A stretch of 19,380 nucleotides of DNA from Deltaproteobacteria bacterium (GCA_026388345.1 JAPLJY010000132.1:1-19380), one strand, 5' to 3'. Shown: positions 6,229-14,084, counted from the stretch's first letter. Notes: generated by a model from the sequence alone, not told the origin. A program made the numbers and translations.

Positions 6229-9200
6229 ATGAAATCGAATCCTAAACCTGCATCGAGTCGCGGTTTCACTCTCATAGAAGTCATTGTTTCCCTGATTCTG
6301 GTCGGCATCATGTCTGCCGTGGCCGGCATGGGAATCGTATCGGCGACCAAGGCCTTCATCTTCACCAAGGAGGCGGCGGAAATCAGCCAGAAGTCCCAAC
6401 TGGCCATGAACCGGCTCACCAAATCGATTGCGAACTGGACCAGCGTGACGACCTCCCCCGCCCCCAGCAGCAATACATTGACGCTGACGAGAAATGACAC
6501 AATCACCGGCGGGACCGTAACGGAAACCTATTCATACAGCGGCAACACCCTCTCGCTGACTGTGGGAAGCGCAACGGACGTTCTCTGCGCCGGCCTGACG
6601 AATTTTAACCTGGAGTACCTGCGCTCCGACATGGGAGGGGACAGCTTCTGGAGCACGGGGCAGTCGGTTTCCGACCTGAACATGGTCCGGGTGACGATGA
6701 CCCAGGCGGGACAATCGGGAACAAACTCCAGCACATTCGCGTCCAGGGCCGTGCCGGTCAATACAGCCAGGGGAGACATTCAAGCCCTTCAGGCCAAGTA
6801 CAGTTCGGGGGGATCGTGTTTCGTCGCTACGGCCGCCTATGGCGATCACGACGACCCCGCCGTTGTCCTCCTCCGCCAGTTTCGGGATCGTGTCCTCAGC
6901 CAAAACGATACGGGAAAGCAGTTCATCGCCTGGTATTACCGGGAGGGGCCGGCCCTGGCCGGTTTCATCAGCAATCATCCGGCGGCCCGATGGCCGGCGC
7001 GCGTTCTCCTTGCGCCCGTCGTGGGGATGGTGTTTCTGATGCTCTATTTTCCCTCCGGCCTGATCCTGATTCCCGCGATGACGCTGCTGCTCCTCCGTCT
7101 CGGATACGCCTTCTTCACGAAAGGTCCCCGCGGACGTATGATCAAACCCCTGTCGATGCGCGGCAGCGTCCTGATAGGCCTGATTATCACGATGGTCATC
7201 ATGTCCGCTCTGGGCGCCGCCATGGTCCCCATCTTCAGCGCTTCGAACCTGGGCAATGTGGCTTCCATGTTCCAGCCCCGGGCCAATTACCTGGCGGAAT
7301 CCGGATTTTCCTACGCCGTGAAGGAATACCTGCGGGATGAGTCGGAAGCGAATATTATCGCCAATCACAACAGGGCCTTCACCCTCGCAAACGGCGACTC
7401 CTTTAAGACTTTCATCTACCCGTACTGGTTCAGAAATCCAAGTGCCAAGTCGGCTGGTACCGCCTCCCTGGCCGTCAACTCCGTGGCGACGGTCAACAAC
7501 ATGGACAGTTTCCCCTCGAAGTTCAGCGATGCGGAATCCTTTTCGGGAAACCGTTACATCCGCGTCGGAACGGAGACGACTCCCAGATCTTACACGTCCA
7601 CGACGTACAACTCGACAACTCATACCCTCACCTTCAACGGCCTGAGCCCAACCACGGCCATTGCTGCAAGCCAGGTAGTCTATCCGGCGGCGCAAACCAT
7701 CGCCAGCGCCCAGACCATTCTTCCGGAGGGGATGAGTTCCTCGAGCCAGATCTTCCGAATATCCAACAGCGCCAATTCGACGGTGCTTGCCGATTTCCCG
7801 CAAAACAGGGGCGTCATTTCATTCAGCGTTTCGGGAACAACTTATACGATCGCCTATGACGCTGTTGTATCGGACGGCACGGGCGCCTATTTCATCGGCC
7901 TCCACAACGTCCCCAGCCCCACGATGAATCCCATTGAGGCAAGTGGTCGCAACGTTCCCGCGAGTACGATGGTCTACCTCGGGAAGCACGCGGAAATCAA
8001 GTCCAAGGGAATCGCCGGGACCGAAGGAGGCGGATTCACCGCGGAACGGATGCTCCACTACGACCAGTCCCTGGTAAAGGTCGACACCTGGAAGAAAACG
8101 ACGCTGGAAATGAAAGGCGCCGCTCTGGCCGCCGGCAAGACGGACATTGTTGGAACCAGCGCTCTTGACACGTCCACCGACGGCGGCGGCGCCGGCGGCG
8201 CCCTGAAGGTGACGGGCACCGTAGATGCGGTGAGCTTTATGGAAGAAGGGGTCAAGGGCTCCCTCGTTCGTGAATATGTGGCGGGCATCGCGGTGCCGCA
8301 GCTTCAGCAGATATGGGCAAATTCCGGGAACACCCTGAGCTACGACCTGCAGATCAAAATGCGTTTCTCCGCCGGGGATGAAAATACCACCGGAGCCAGC
8401 ACGAAGACCCCCGGTTCATACATGCCGGGGCTTGCCTTCCGCCTCACGGGAACGACGACAACTACACTGAAATACTACGGTCTGTCGGTCATGCGCGGAA
8501 TCCAGGGGGCGACGGGCAGCACGCCCGCACGCGACCGGGACGGCATCTCCGATTACCTCTTCAAGGCATGGGTGCCCAACTCGGGAGCGCTGGCGCCCAC
8601 TACAGCCCAGCTTGCCTGCATAAGGCAGACGAACGCCGACTTCCAATGGACGACATGGTCCTCCACGCCGCCCCAGGATGGCCGCCCTTACGTCATCCTC
8701 TGGCAGCGGGATGTCACTCTGAATGAGGAAGGTGGCTGGAGCTCCTCCTGGTCCCAGCAGGAGGCGCAGATGGACTGGCTGGCCTACAAGGAGACGTGCA
8801 CCGAGGCGACGACCACGCTCTACCGCTATGGACCAACGGGCAGCACTGCGCCGCCGTCAGGCTATGCGGCAGGCTGGTACGACGGTGTGATCCCCAGCAC
8901 CGTCGCCCCGACGGGGACCAATGTCCTGACGGCCATCCGGCTTGTGGACCAGTCCAATATCCTGGCGACGACGGTGAAGGAAGGGGTCACCCTCCTCGGA
9001 GCACAGGCGGCCGATTATGTCTGGGTTTCTGCCTCATCGGCTGACAATCACGTCGGTACGGTCCGGGATCCCCTGAACGGTCTCCCCGTGGCGCCCAGGT
9101 CCGTCACCACAACTGCCGGAAGGACCTACGCGAACCGGCCCGTGGCCTATATCTTCCCGGGAACCGGCGAAACGGGAGCGAATACGCACGACTTCCTCAT

Positions 9201-9789
9201 GAACAACAATTACCGCATCTATCCCAAGGAATGGATCACCATCATGGTTCAGCTCTTCGAGATCAAGGGCGACTTCGACTGCGACGGCGCCCAGGACGAC
9301 AAGGTCAACGTGCTTCAGGTCTATTATGGCGATCCGGACGGCCTGGCGCCGCCTTCGGGACAGACCTACGGCGATTCGAAAAGCATCTACCGCCGGGCGG
9401 AGCCCCGGGGAACGATCCACTGGCCGGAAGACGGCAATTACCTGACGACGACAGTCTGGAACGAGAAGGCCCTGGCGGCGAACACGTCCAACTTCACGTC
9501 AAAGGTTGCCGATGTAACCTCAAGCTGGGGCTGGGGGACTTACAGCAAGAAGTTCGTGGATAGGGCTCAGGACAGCACTGATTACATCAATCCCGACCAA
9601 AAAGACTGGCCCACCGTCTATACGGACTGGTACAAATCACCGTCCAGCGGCACCCTCTCTCAATTTGAGCTGGGTCTGCACGCAATGGGGATCGACGCCC
9701 CCAATGACCGGGCCTTTTTTGACGACTTTGCCCTGCATATGTATGAAAAGACCGCAACCGGCCTCCTGCCCGGTCTCAGAAGCGAGTAA
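6229..9789 (+). CDS. Composite PilW/GspJ-like prepilin + CFI-box + PilX/GspK-like large tip protein
   Basis: One uninterrupted 1186-residue frame containing what look like two proteins. Residues 1-190 are a prepilin: leader MKSNPKPASSRG cut at G12/F13, E17 as Glu5, PilW/GspJ-like size. Residues 195-303 are a CFI-box domain (SCFVATAAYG, C197) with two hydrophobic segments near 256-294. From M304 or M310 a second prepilin-like start follows, RGSVLIGLIITMVIMSALGA, without Glu5 as in PilX/GspK, then ANYLAESGFSYAVKEYL, and a beta-rich, Gly/Ser/Thr-rich region of about 800 residues. D1015-x-D-x-D-x3-D1023 (DFDCDGAQD) looks like a calcium loop. The ATG at 6229 has GGAGG nine bases upstream; a longer frame starting at 6157 overlaps the previous gene and is unlikely. 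No strong ribosome site precedes the internal ATG at 7138. Role: probably minor pilins and a surface-exposed tip. Confidence 0.85.
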   Translation: MKSNPKPASSRGFTLIEVIVSLILVGIMSAVAGMGIVSATKAFIFTKEAAEISQKSQLAMNRLTKSIANWTSVTTSPAPSSNTLTLTRNDTITGGTVTETYSYSGNTLSLTVGSATDVLCAGLTNFNLEYLRSDMGGDSFWSTGQSVSDLNMVRVTMTQAGQSGTNSSTFASRAVPVNTARGDIQALQAKYSSGGSCFVATAAYGDHDDPAVVLLRQFRDRVLSQNDTGKQFIAWYYREGPALAGFISNHPAARWPARVLLAPVVGMVFLMLYFPSGLILIPAMTLLLLRLGYAFFTKGPRGRMIKPLSMRGSVLIGLIITMVIMSALGAAMVPIFSASNLGNVASMFQPRANYLAESGFSYAVKEYLRDESEANIIANHNRAFTLANGDSFKTFIYPYWFRNPSAKSAGTASLAVNSVATVNNMDSFPSKFSDAESFSGNRYIRVGTETTPRSYTSTTYNSTTHTLTFNGLSPTTAIAASQVVYPAAQTIASAQTILPEGMSSSSQIFRISNSANSTVLADFPQNRGVISFSVSGTTYTIAYDAVVSDGTGAYFIGLHNVPSPTMNPIEASGRNVPASTMVYLGKHAEIKSKGIAGTEGGGFTAERMLHYDQSLVKVDTWKKTTLEMKGAALAAGKTDIVGTSALDTSTDGGGAGGALKVTGTVDAVSFMEEGVKGSLVREYVAGIAVPQLQQIWANSGNTLSYDLQIKMRFSAGDENTTGASTKTPGSYMPGLAFRLTGTTTTTLKYYGLSVMRGIQGATGSTPARDRDGISDYLFKAWVPNSGALAPTTAQLACIRQTNADFQWTTWSSTPPQDGRPYVILWQRDVTLNEEGGWSSSWSQQEAQMDWLAYKETCTEATTTLYRYGPTGSTAPPSGYAAGWYDGVIPSTVAPTGTNVLTAIRLVDQSNILATTVKEGVTLLGAQAADYVWVSASSADNHVGTVRDPLNGLPVAPRSVTTTAGRTYANRPVAYIFPGTGETGANTHDFLMNNNYRIYPKEWITIMVQLFEIKGDFDCDGAQDDKVNVLQVYYGDPDGLAPPSGQTYGDSKSIYRRAEPRGTIHWPEDGNYLTTTVWNEKALAANTSNFTSKVADVTSSWGWGTYSKKFVDRAQDSTDYINPDQKDWPTVYTDWYKSPSSGTLSQFELGLHAMGIDAPNDRAFFDDFALHMYEKTATGLLPGLRSE
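6811..7137 (+). other. CFI-box domain region inside the composite pilin
   Basis: This codes residues 195-303 of the composite protein. The core is CFVATAAYG followed by VVLLRQFRDRVLSQNDTGKQF, a WYYREGPALAGFISNHPAAR stretch, and two hydrophobic helices. This is the usual CFI-box-CTERM layout (conserved CFIATAAYG, then LRxFRDxxL, YY, P-rich, and hydrophobic tail). The domain is normally at a protein's C-terminal end; its function is not established, though the invariant Cys suggests modification or anchoring. Here about 880 residues follow it. Confidence 0.75.
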
Positions 9790-9820
9790 GCCGCCGTTTC
9801 CGGTCTGAATTCGCCGGGCC

Positions 9821-9856
9821 GGGGTTATACCGGGCGACATACGCCCGGATAACCCC
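9821..9856 (+). terminator. Strong hairpin after the pilin operon
   Basis: GGGGTTATACCGGGCG (9821-9836) pairs with CGCCCGGATAACCCC (9842-9856) around the loop ACATA, with one small internal mismatch. It starts 32 bp after the pilin stop and sits before the terpene-cyclase-like gene. No T-run follows, so it may stabilise or attenuate mRNA and not act as a classic rho-independent terminator. Confidence 0.5.
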
Positions 9857-9908
9857 TTCGGTTCAAGGCGGTGTATCACAGAATCCTTCTGCCCACGAGA
9901 CAAAGCGC

Positions 9909-10553
9909 ATGCCGGATCCGGCCCTAATCCTGTCAGGTGGTCTTTTCTGGACCCTGGCCTACGTCCTGATCATAATCCGCAGCATCAGGGACGAAACCTA
10001 CGGCATGCCGGTCATCGCCTGCTGCATGAATCTCTCCTGGGAATTCATTTACCTGTTTGTCTATTCCCATGTCATGCCGTCCCCTCAATGCATCGTGAAT
10101 GCCGTCTGGCTGCCTCTGGATCTGATGATCCTCTTTCTCATCATCAAATTCGGGCGAAGCGAAAACAGAACCTTTACCTCCTGGCAGTTCTGTTTATTCA
10201 TTACACTCTGCCTGACACTGTCTTTCCTGATCATGATCTATGCCCAGCGGAATGCCATTTACGCTGTCACCTCCAGTTATGCCCAGAATCTCATCATGTC
10301 ATTTCTTTTCATCGGCATGCTCAACAGACGACAGAGCATCCGCGGCCAGTCCTTATATATCGCCATCACCAAGATGCTCGGATCGCTTTCCATTTCCATG
10401 CTGCTTCTGTTTGTTTTTTCCGCAAACCGGGCAAACGGAACCGTGACGATGGTCATCCTGTATGTCTCCGTCTTCGTTCTGGATCTGATTTATGCCTGGC
10501 TGATTTACGGAAAAATTCGGGAAAGGGGGATCAATCCATGGACCCGCCTTTGA
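9909..10553 (+). CDS. Transmembrane terpene cyclase homologue (Pyr4/PaxB-like family)
   Basis: A 214-residue protein with about seven hydrophobic segments and the pattern of the membrane-bound terpene cyclases known from fungal and some actinobacterial meroterpenoid pathways: GGLFWTLAYVLIIIRS, DETYGMP (28-34), NLSWEFIY (41-48), WLPLDL (67-72), KFG, QNLIMSFLFIGML, RGQSLYIAITKMLGSL (145-160) and LDLIYAWLIYG near the C-terminus. In Pyr4 one Glu and one Asp are needed for epoxide- or olefin-initiated cyclisation; E45 (WEF) and D192 (LDLIY) are at the matching places. Length is slightly under the fungal enzymes, as in bacterial members. It is 120 bp after the pilin operon and converges, ten bases apart, on a UbiA prenyltransferase, which supports an isoprenoid substrate. 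The ribosome site is weak. Substrate unknown. Confidence 0.8.
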   Translation: MPDPALILSGGLFWTLAYVLIIIRSIRDETYGMPVIACCMNLSWEFIYLFVYSHVMPSPQCIVNAVWLPLDLMILFLIIKFGRSENRTFTSWQFCLFITLCLTLSFLIMIYAQRNAIYAVTSSYAQNLIMSFLFIGMLNRRQSIRGQSLYIAITKMLGSLSISMLLLFVFSANRANGTVTMVILYVSVFVLDLIYAWLIYGKIRERGINPWTRL

Positions 10554-10563
10554 AAAGGTCCCT

Positions 10564-11385
10564 TCACCCCCAGCGAATGACGATATTCAGGATGATCGCC
10601 AGGGCGATGACCGTCCGGATGATGACCCCGTAGAGTTTCTTCATATTGAGCCGGAAACACTGGAAAATCAGGATGCAGGCCATGGTGGACGACATGACGA
10701 CCGTCAGATGGATCTTCAGGATTTGCGGCAGGGGAACTAAGCAAATCCACACCAGATCGGCAGTCAGACCGGCAAGGGAAAACAGGGGCAGCCTGCTTCC
10801 CCAGGACAGGTAGAGATTCCGGATGCCGAAAGCCCGGTCTCCCTCGGCATCCTCGATATCCTTCAACGGCACGACACTGATACAATAGACAAACAGGCCG
10901 AAAAATGAGGTCAGCAGGCGGGTCTCCGACGTATTCATGAAACAGCCGAGCATCAGCGGCGTGACCAGACCGATGCTGATGGTCAGCGTGGAAAGGAGAG
11001 AATTCCTGCGAAAGGAGAAGGGTTTCGCTGAATATAGAAGCCCCAGTACCGGCAGAAGCTCAAAAAGAAAGAGCGTCGGCAGGGAATGAGCGATAAAGAA
11101 CGGGTAGACAACGGCCATAACGAGCAGAAACAGCGAATAGAACAAGGCCTTCTCCGCGGTAATCTGTCCGGCGGGAACGGGGCGCCAGGGTTTGTTGACC
11201 GCGTCGATCCGGCGGTCCGCCCAGGAATTGAAACTGTAAATGAAATTCGTCGAGATGCACGTGACGAGGGCCGCCGCGGCGACATCCTGCAAGCGGGCGC
11301 CCCCCGCCAGTTCAGCGCCGATCAGGTAGGAAACAAAGGCTATCAGGGCGGCATCCGCCCTGAACAGCCGCAAATAGGCAATCAT
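10564..11385 (-). CDS. UbiA-family prenyltransferase (first copy)
   Basis: A 273-residue polytopic membrane enzyme with both Asp-rich motifs of the UbiA superfamily: N53-S-W-A-D57-R-R-I-D61 and K-D176-I-E-D179-A-E-G-D183 followed by RAFGIRNL. NKPWRPVPAGQIT after motif I is like digeranylgeranylglyceryl-phosphate synthase-type and related UbiA enzymes (NRPNRPIPSG). It would transfer a prenyl chain from a diphosphate to an acceptor, with magnesium held by the Asp pairs. It lies 24 bp downstream of the polytopic protein gene on the same strand and converges with the terpene-cyclase-like gene. The acceptor cannot be told; an aromatic ring, a glycerol phosphate or another isoprenoid are all possible. 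Confidence 0.85.
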   Translation of the reverse strand: MIAYLRLFRADAALIAFVSYLIGAELAGGARLQDVAAAALVTCISTNFIYSFNSWADRRIDAVNKPWRPVPAGQITAEKALFYSLFLLVMAVVYPFFIAHSLPTLFLFELLPVLGLLYSAKPFSFRRNSLLSTLTISIGLVTPLMLGCFMNTSETRLLTSFFGLFVYCISVVPLKDIEDAEGDRAFGIRNLYLSWGSRLPLFSLAGLTADLVWICLVPLPQILKIHLTVVMSSTMACILIFQCFRLNMKKLYGVIIRTVIALAIILNIVIRWG

Positions 11386-11409
11386 CCGTTTTCCTTGATA
11401 GAATTATTC

Positions 11410-12408
11410 TCAAAAAGGTCGATGGGGTAACATCCAGAATTCCTGGGTCGTCAAGGGTCTTGCCACGCCGATATGAAAGTAAATCGGTCCCAGCACCGCC
11501 CACTGAAAAAAGAGCACCGCAAGCCCGATGATCCAGAACCAGCGGCTCAGCGAAATCTGCTGCCGGCAGCGGCAGAGGGTCGCGAGGAAGGCCGTTGTCC
11601 ACACCGGAAGGGCCGTCAAGACGATGTCGATCGGGTTGGAAAACCAGCCCGACTGCGCCACGAGCGCCATGTAAACGCTCCCTGCCGCCGCCGCGCTCCC
11701 CGCCGATAAGAACCAGCACCGGAAACTGCCTGCTATCAAACCCGCCCGTCTTGCCGCCAGAACGGAAAAAAATGTTACGGCGTGAGCGCAAACGACAGCC
11801 ATGAAAGGGTGATTCAACAGCGCGGAATGGACGATGAGAACGGCCTTCTGATTGGGGAACGGACCGATCCAGCTTATCGCCAGCAGATTGCCGACCATGT
11901 AGATGGTCAGGCCGAGAGCCAGACCGCGCAGCAGGCTCCTGCTGTAAAGATAACCGACAACGGTCATGCCGATGAAAATGGCAATGACCTCCGCCGTGAG
12001 CGGCGAGTTCTGTTCGTAGGTGAAATAGAGCGTAAAGATATGAGTGACAATTTCAGAGAAGGAGCCGGTCAGGTAGTCTGCCAACAGGGGTTTTCCCTGA
12101 ACCATGACGACGATGACCGGTATCATCAGCAGGACGGCGCCATACATCAGCCAGAGCAGCTTTTCCACGGCAACCTTCAGAATGAGGTGCGTGATGAGAA
12201 TGATGACCAGGATAACCGTAAAGTACCACAGGACGTGATGCAGGGCGACATAATAGGAAAAATAGGACCGGGGGGCAAAGACATGGGATTCCAGATAACA
12301 CCGGAACAGGGTCATCAGGAAAAAGAAAAAGGGGGCGGCGAGACGAATCCCGAACCGTCTTTTTTCCACTTCATGTCCGATGGTCCGGACGATATTTCTC
12401 AGGGTCAT
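11410..12408 (-). CDS. Polytopic membrane protein of unknown function, between two UbiA genes
   Basis: I do not recognise this 332-residue protein. It has about eight to ten hydrophobic segments, including 19-39 (AAPFFFFLMTLF), 57-79, 84-103, and further ones up to a C-terminal WFWIIGLAVLFFQWAVLGPIYFH. Few charged residues stand out; HH at 57-58, the YEQNSPLTAEVIA stretch after the fourth segment and an RPLTTQEFWMLP tail are candidates for conserved sites. No Asp-rich prenyltransferase motif and no ABC or transporter signature is visible. It is flanked by, and on the same strand as, two UbiA genes, so it may be an oxidase, cyclase or transporter for the same lipid product. The ATG at 12408 has AAGGAA upstream, which lies at the edge of an intergenic repeat. 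Confidence 0.8.
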   Translation of the reverse strand: MTLRNIVRTIGHEVEKRRFGIRLAAPFFFFLMTLFRCYLESHVFAPRSYFSYYVALHHVLWYFTVILVIILITHLILKVAVEKLLWLMYGAVLLMIPVIVVMVQGKPLLADYLTGSFSEIVTHIFTLYFTYEQNSPLTAEVIAIFIGMTVVGYLYSRSLLRGLALGLTIYMVGNLLAISWIGPFPNQKAVLIVHSALLNHPFMAVVCAHAVTFFSVLAARRAGLIAGSFRCWFLSAGSAAAAGSVYMALVAQSGWFSNPIDIVLTALPVWTTAFLATLCRCRQQISLSRWFWIIGLAVLFFQWAVLGPIYFHIGVARPLTTQEFWMLPHRPF

Positions 12409-12417
12409 ATCCGTTCC

Positions 12418-12527
12418 TTATACCAGGTCGCCTTCATTCGGCTATCTTTGTTGGCTTCGCCGTCCGCTTCTCGACGTATGATATAAACGCCTGCGTCGCT
12501 TCCTCCTTGTCGCCTCGCTATCCTTTT
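12418..12527. repeat. Intergenic repeat of deltaproteobacterial type
   Basis: On the minus strand this gap reads AGCGAGGCGACAAGGAGGAA, then GCGACGCAGGCGT, a short AT-rich piece, ACGTCGAGAAGCGGACG, and AAGATAGCCGAATGAAGGCG ending in CTGGTATAAGG. From memory this series closely resembles an intergenic repeat common in Syntrophus/Smithella-like and related genomes. It separates the second UbiA gene from the polytopic membrane protein, and its end supplies part of that gene's ribosome site. Confidence 0.5.
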
Positions 12528-12550
12528 GAATGCAACTTGGCAAATCCTTT

Positions 12551-13402
12551 CTAATGTAACACGAAAGACGCAATCCAGACGCCCACGATAGCGACGGCGC
12601 ACAGAAACATGGCCAGAAAAGAATATCTGGCGATTCTTTCCGATGGAATGACGGCCACCACGATGAACAGGACCAGGCCGGCCATGGAGAAGACTTTGAG
12701 GTAATTCAGACGGACAAAGAACAGGCTGCATAGAGAAATGGCGGCTGGAAACAGGGCGGCTGCCCGCTTCCCGTAGGCGACGGCAAAGGTTCGATCGCCG
12801 GTGCGTTTGTCAACGTCATAGTCCATGATGGTGCTGAATGCATGAAAACCCATGGCACAGCAGGTAAAATAGTAAGCCTGAAGAGGAAGGGCTGTTGCAT
12901 CATCCACGAAGCTGTAGCCCAGCGCAAAAGGGGCGAAAAAGCCCAGGATGCCGGCAGACACCACATCGAAAGGGGGCCTGATCTTCAGCCGCCAGGGCGG
13001 CACCGAATAGACATAGGACAGACAGAGCATGGTCACAGCGAAGTAGACATTGGCCAGGTTTGCGGTCGCGGCGGAAACGCATAAAAACACGATTCCAACC
13101 CCAAATGCGGCGATCTTGACCATCCTGTGATCCCGGATCTCCAGCCGGATACCATCGATTCCCTTCTTTCTTGGATTCATTTGATCCGATACATGGTCAT
13201 GGACGTCATTCAGGCCAAAGGTGAAGAGGCAGAGGGGAAACGAGAGCAGGCACATCTGAAGGATGATCAGGGGCGTGAACCGGAAAGAGGGGTCCGTCAG
13301 CCCCCGCTGCCCGTAAGTCAGCCCCATACAGAACACCAGGGGCAATGCAATCCAGAAGGATGGACGGCTGATTTTCAACAGGATCAGAAATCTCCGCCAC
13401 AT
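12551..13402 (-). CDS. UbiA-family prenyltransferase (second copy, lycopene-elongase-like)
   Basis: A 283-residue polytopic membrane enzyme with motif I N65-D-V-H-D69-H-V-S-D73 and motif II D194-Y-D-V-D198-K-R-T-G-D203 followed by RTFAVAYGKR. The MDYDVDKxxGDRTFAVxxGKR form is typical of UbiA members annotated as lycopene elongase/hydratase or related prenyltransferases, and differs clearly from the first copy, so the two probably act on different substrates. The ATG at 13402 is preferred because GGAGCGG lies about eight bases upstream; an in-frame ATG at 13444 would add 14 residues but lacks a ribosome site. It is the first gene of the minus-strand isoprenoid group, with the repeat element between it and the next gene. 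Confidence 0.85.
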   Translation of the reverse strand: MWRRFLILLKISRPSFWIALPLVFCMGLTYGQRGLTDPSFRFTPLIILQMCLLSFPLCLFTFGLNDVHDHVSDQMNPRKKGIDGIRLEIRDHRMVKIAAFGVGIVFLCVSAATANLANVYFAVTMLCLSYVYSVPPWRLKIRPPFDVVSAGILGFFAPFALGYSFVDDATALPLQAYYFTCCAMGFHAFSTIMDYDVDKRTGDRTFAVAYGKRAAALFPAAISLCSLFFVRLNYLKVFSMAGLVLFIVVAVIPSERIARYSFLAMFLCAVAIVGVWIASFVLH

Positions 13403-13503
13403 ATTCACCGCTCCATAAGAAAGCTGTTCATAATCCGAGGACATCCAATATATTACGAATGATTCCGGTCAAAAGACGGCCGTTGTTGTCCCCTCAGTAT
13501 TTT

Positions 13504-13779
13504 TCAAATTTCCTTCTTCAGGATGTCATGAGTTCCGATCCGGCGAAAGAGCACCCTTCCCGCCTCAAATTGAAAAGTGAAGCGGTAGTTCATGGTCACC
13601 GAACCTTCCCAGCGATCTATTGTCCCGGTGATCCTTTTGACCCGAAGGGATGGGTGATGAAAATTATCGAGAAAAAGGGAAAGTTTTTTCTCGAAGGCTT
13701 CCTGTATGTCCCTGGACAGGGCTTTGTATTCCTTTTGGAACCGGCTGCTGAATGCATAACCGGTTATTCTTTCAGCCAT
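13504..13779 (-). CDS. RelE/ParE-family toxin
   Basis: A 91-residue basic protein. The sequence SSRFQKEYKALSRDIQEAFEKKL, then HHPSLRVKRITGT, DRWEGSVTMNYRFTFQF and FRRIGTHDIL is the usual RelE-fold plan, with two N-terminal helices and a beta-sheet ending in the R-x-GTHD motif. RelE-type toxins usually cut mRNA at the ribosome; ParE-type ones target gyrase, and the exact class cannot be fixed by eye. Its start overlaps the antitoxin gene by 16 bases, so it is translated after it as one operon. A 61-bp piece of its 3' half is duplicated near 14,915. Confidence 0.8.
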   Translation of the reverse strand: MAERITGYAFSSRFQKEYKALSRDIQEAFEKKLSLFLDNFHHPSLRVKRITGTIDRWEGSVTMNYRFTFQFEAGRVLFRRIGTHDILKKEI

Positions 13780-14042
13780 TTGATCCCTTCCTCAGCCGTC
13801 TGAAACGTCGGGGATACCTCGCCTTTTTCAATCTGTCCGTCTACATTTTTTTCCACTTGCTGCCATTCCTTCGTCCAGTACCACCCCTGGGAAGGATCGA
13901 TCAACTTTCGCGGTTTCAAGGCGATATGGTCATCTTCCAATAGCGCCTCAATGTAGCCGCCCTTTTCAAGCCCAAGCATTTCCATGAATTTCCGCGGAAT
14001 GCGTATTTGCCCCTGGGGGCTGATCTTCATAATGGTTGACAT
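13764..14042 (-). CDS. AbrB/MazE-like (SpoVT-AbrB domain) antitoxin
   Basis: A 92-residue protein. Residues 1-45 (MKISPQGQIRIPRKFMEMLGLEKGGYIEALLEDDHIALKP, interrupted here only by reading) form a swapped-hairpin AbrB DNA-binding domain with the hallmark GQIRIP. The C-terminal half (PSQGWYWTKEWQQVEKNVDGQIEKGEVSP) is acidic and probably wraps the toxin; FQTAEEGIKWLKE closes it. AbrB-type antitoxins bind their own promoter. The ATG at 14042 has GGAGG upstream. It precedes and overlaps the RelE-type gene, the normal antitoxin-first order. Confidence 0.85.
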   Translation of the reverse strand: MSTIMKISPQGQIRIPRKFMEMLGLEKGGYIEALLEDDHIALKPRKLIDPSQGWYWTKEWQQVEKNVDGQIEKGEVSPTFQTAEEGIKWLKE

Positions 14043-14063
14043 GCGACCTCCAATATAAACAAT

Positions 14064-14084
14064 TAAACTTTGTCACATAGTTTA
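14064..14084 (-). promoter_or_regulatory. Probable operator of the AbrB/RelE operon
   Basis: TAAACT and AGTTTA form a perfect six-base inverted repeat with a nine-base spacer, 22-42 bp upstream of the antitoxin ATG in an AT-rich patch that also carries TTTATATT, a possible -10. This is where an AbrB-type antitoxin would be expected to bind for self-repression. Confidence 0.45.

Noticed and set aside
6532..7803. 423-codon minus-strand frame
   Set aside because: It is the antisense shadow of the pilin-fusion gene; its composition (many His, Arg, Gly) is that of a shadow frame.
11782..12486. 234-codon plus-strand frame
   Set aside because: Antisense to the hydrophobic polytopic protein; the polar Asp/Glu/Gln-rich translation is what the reverse of a membrane protein gives.
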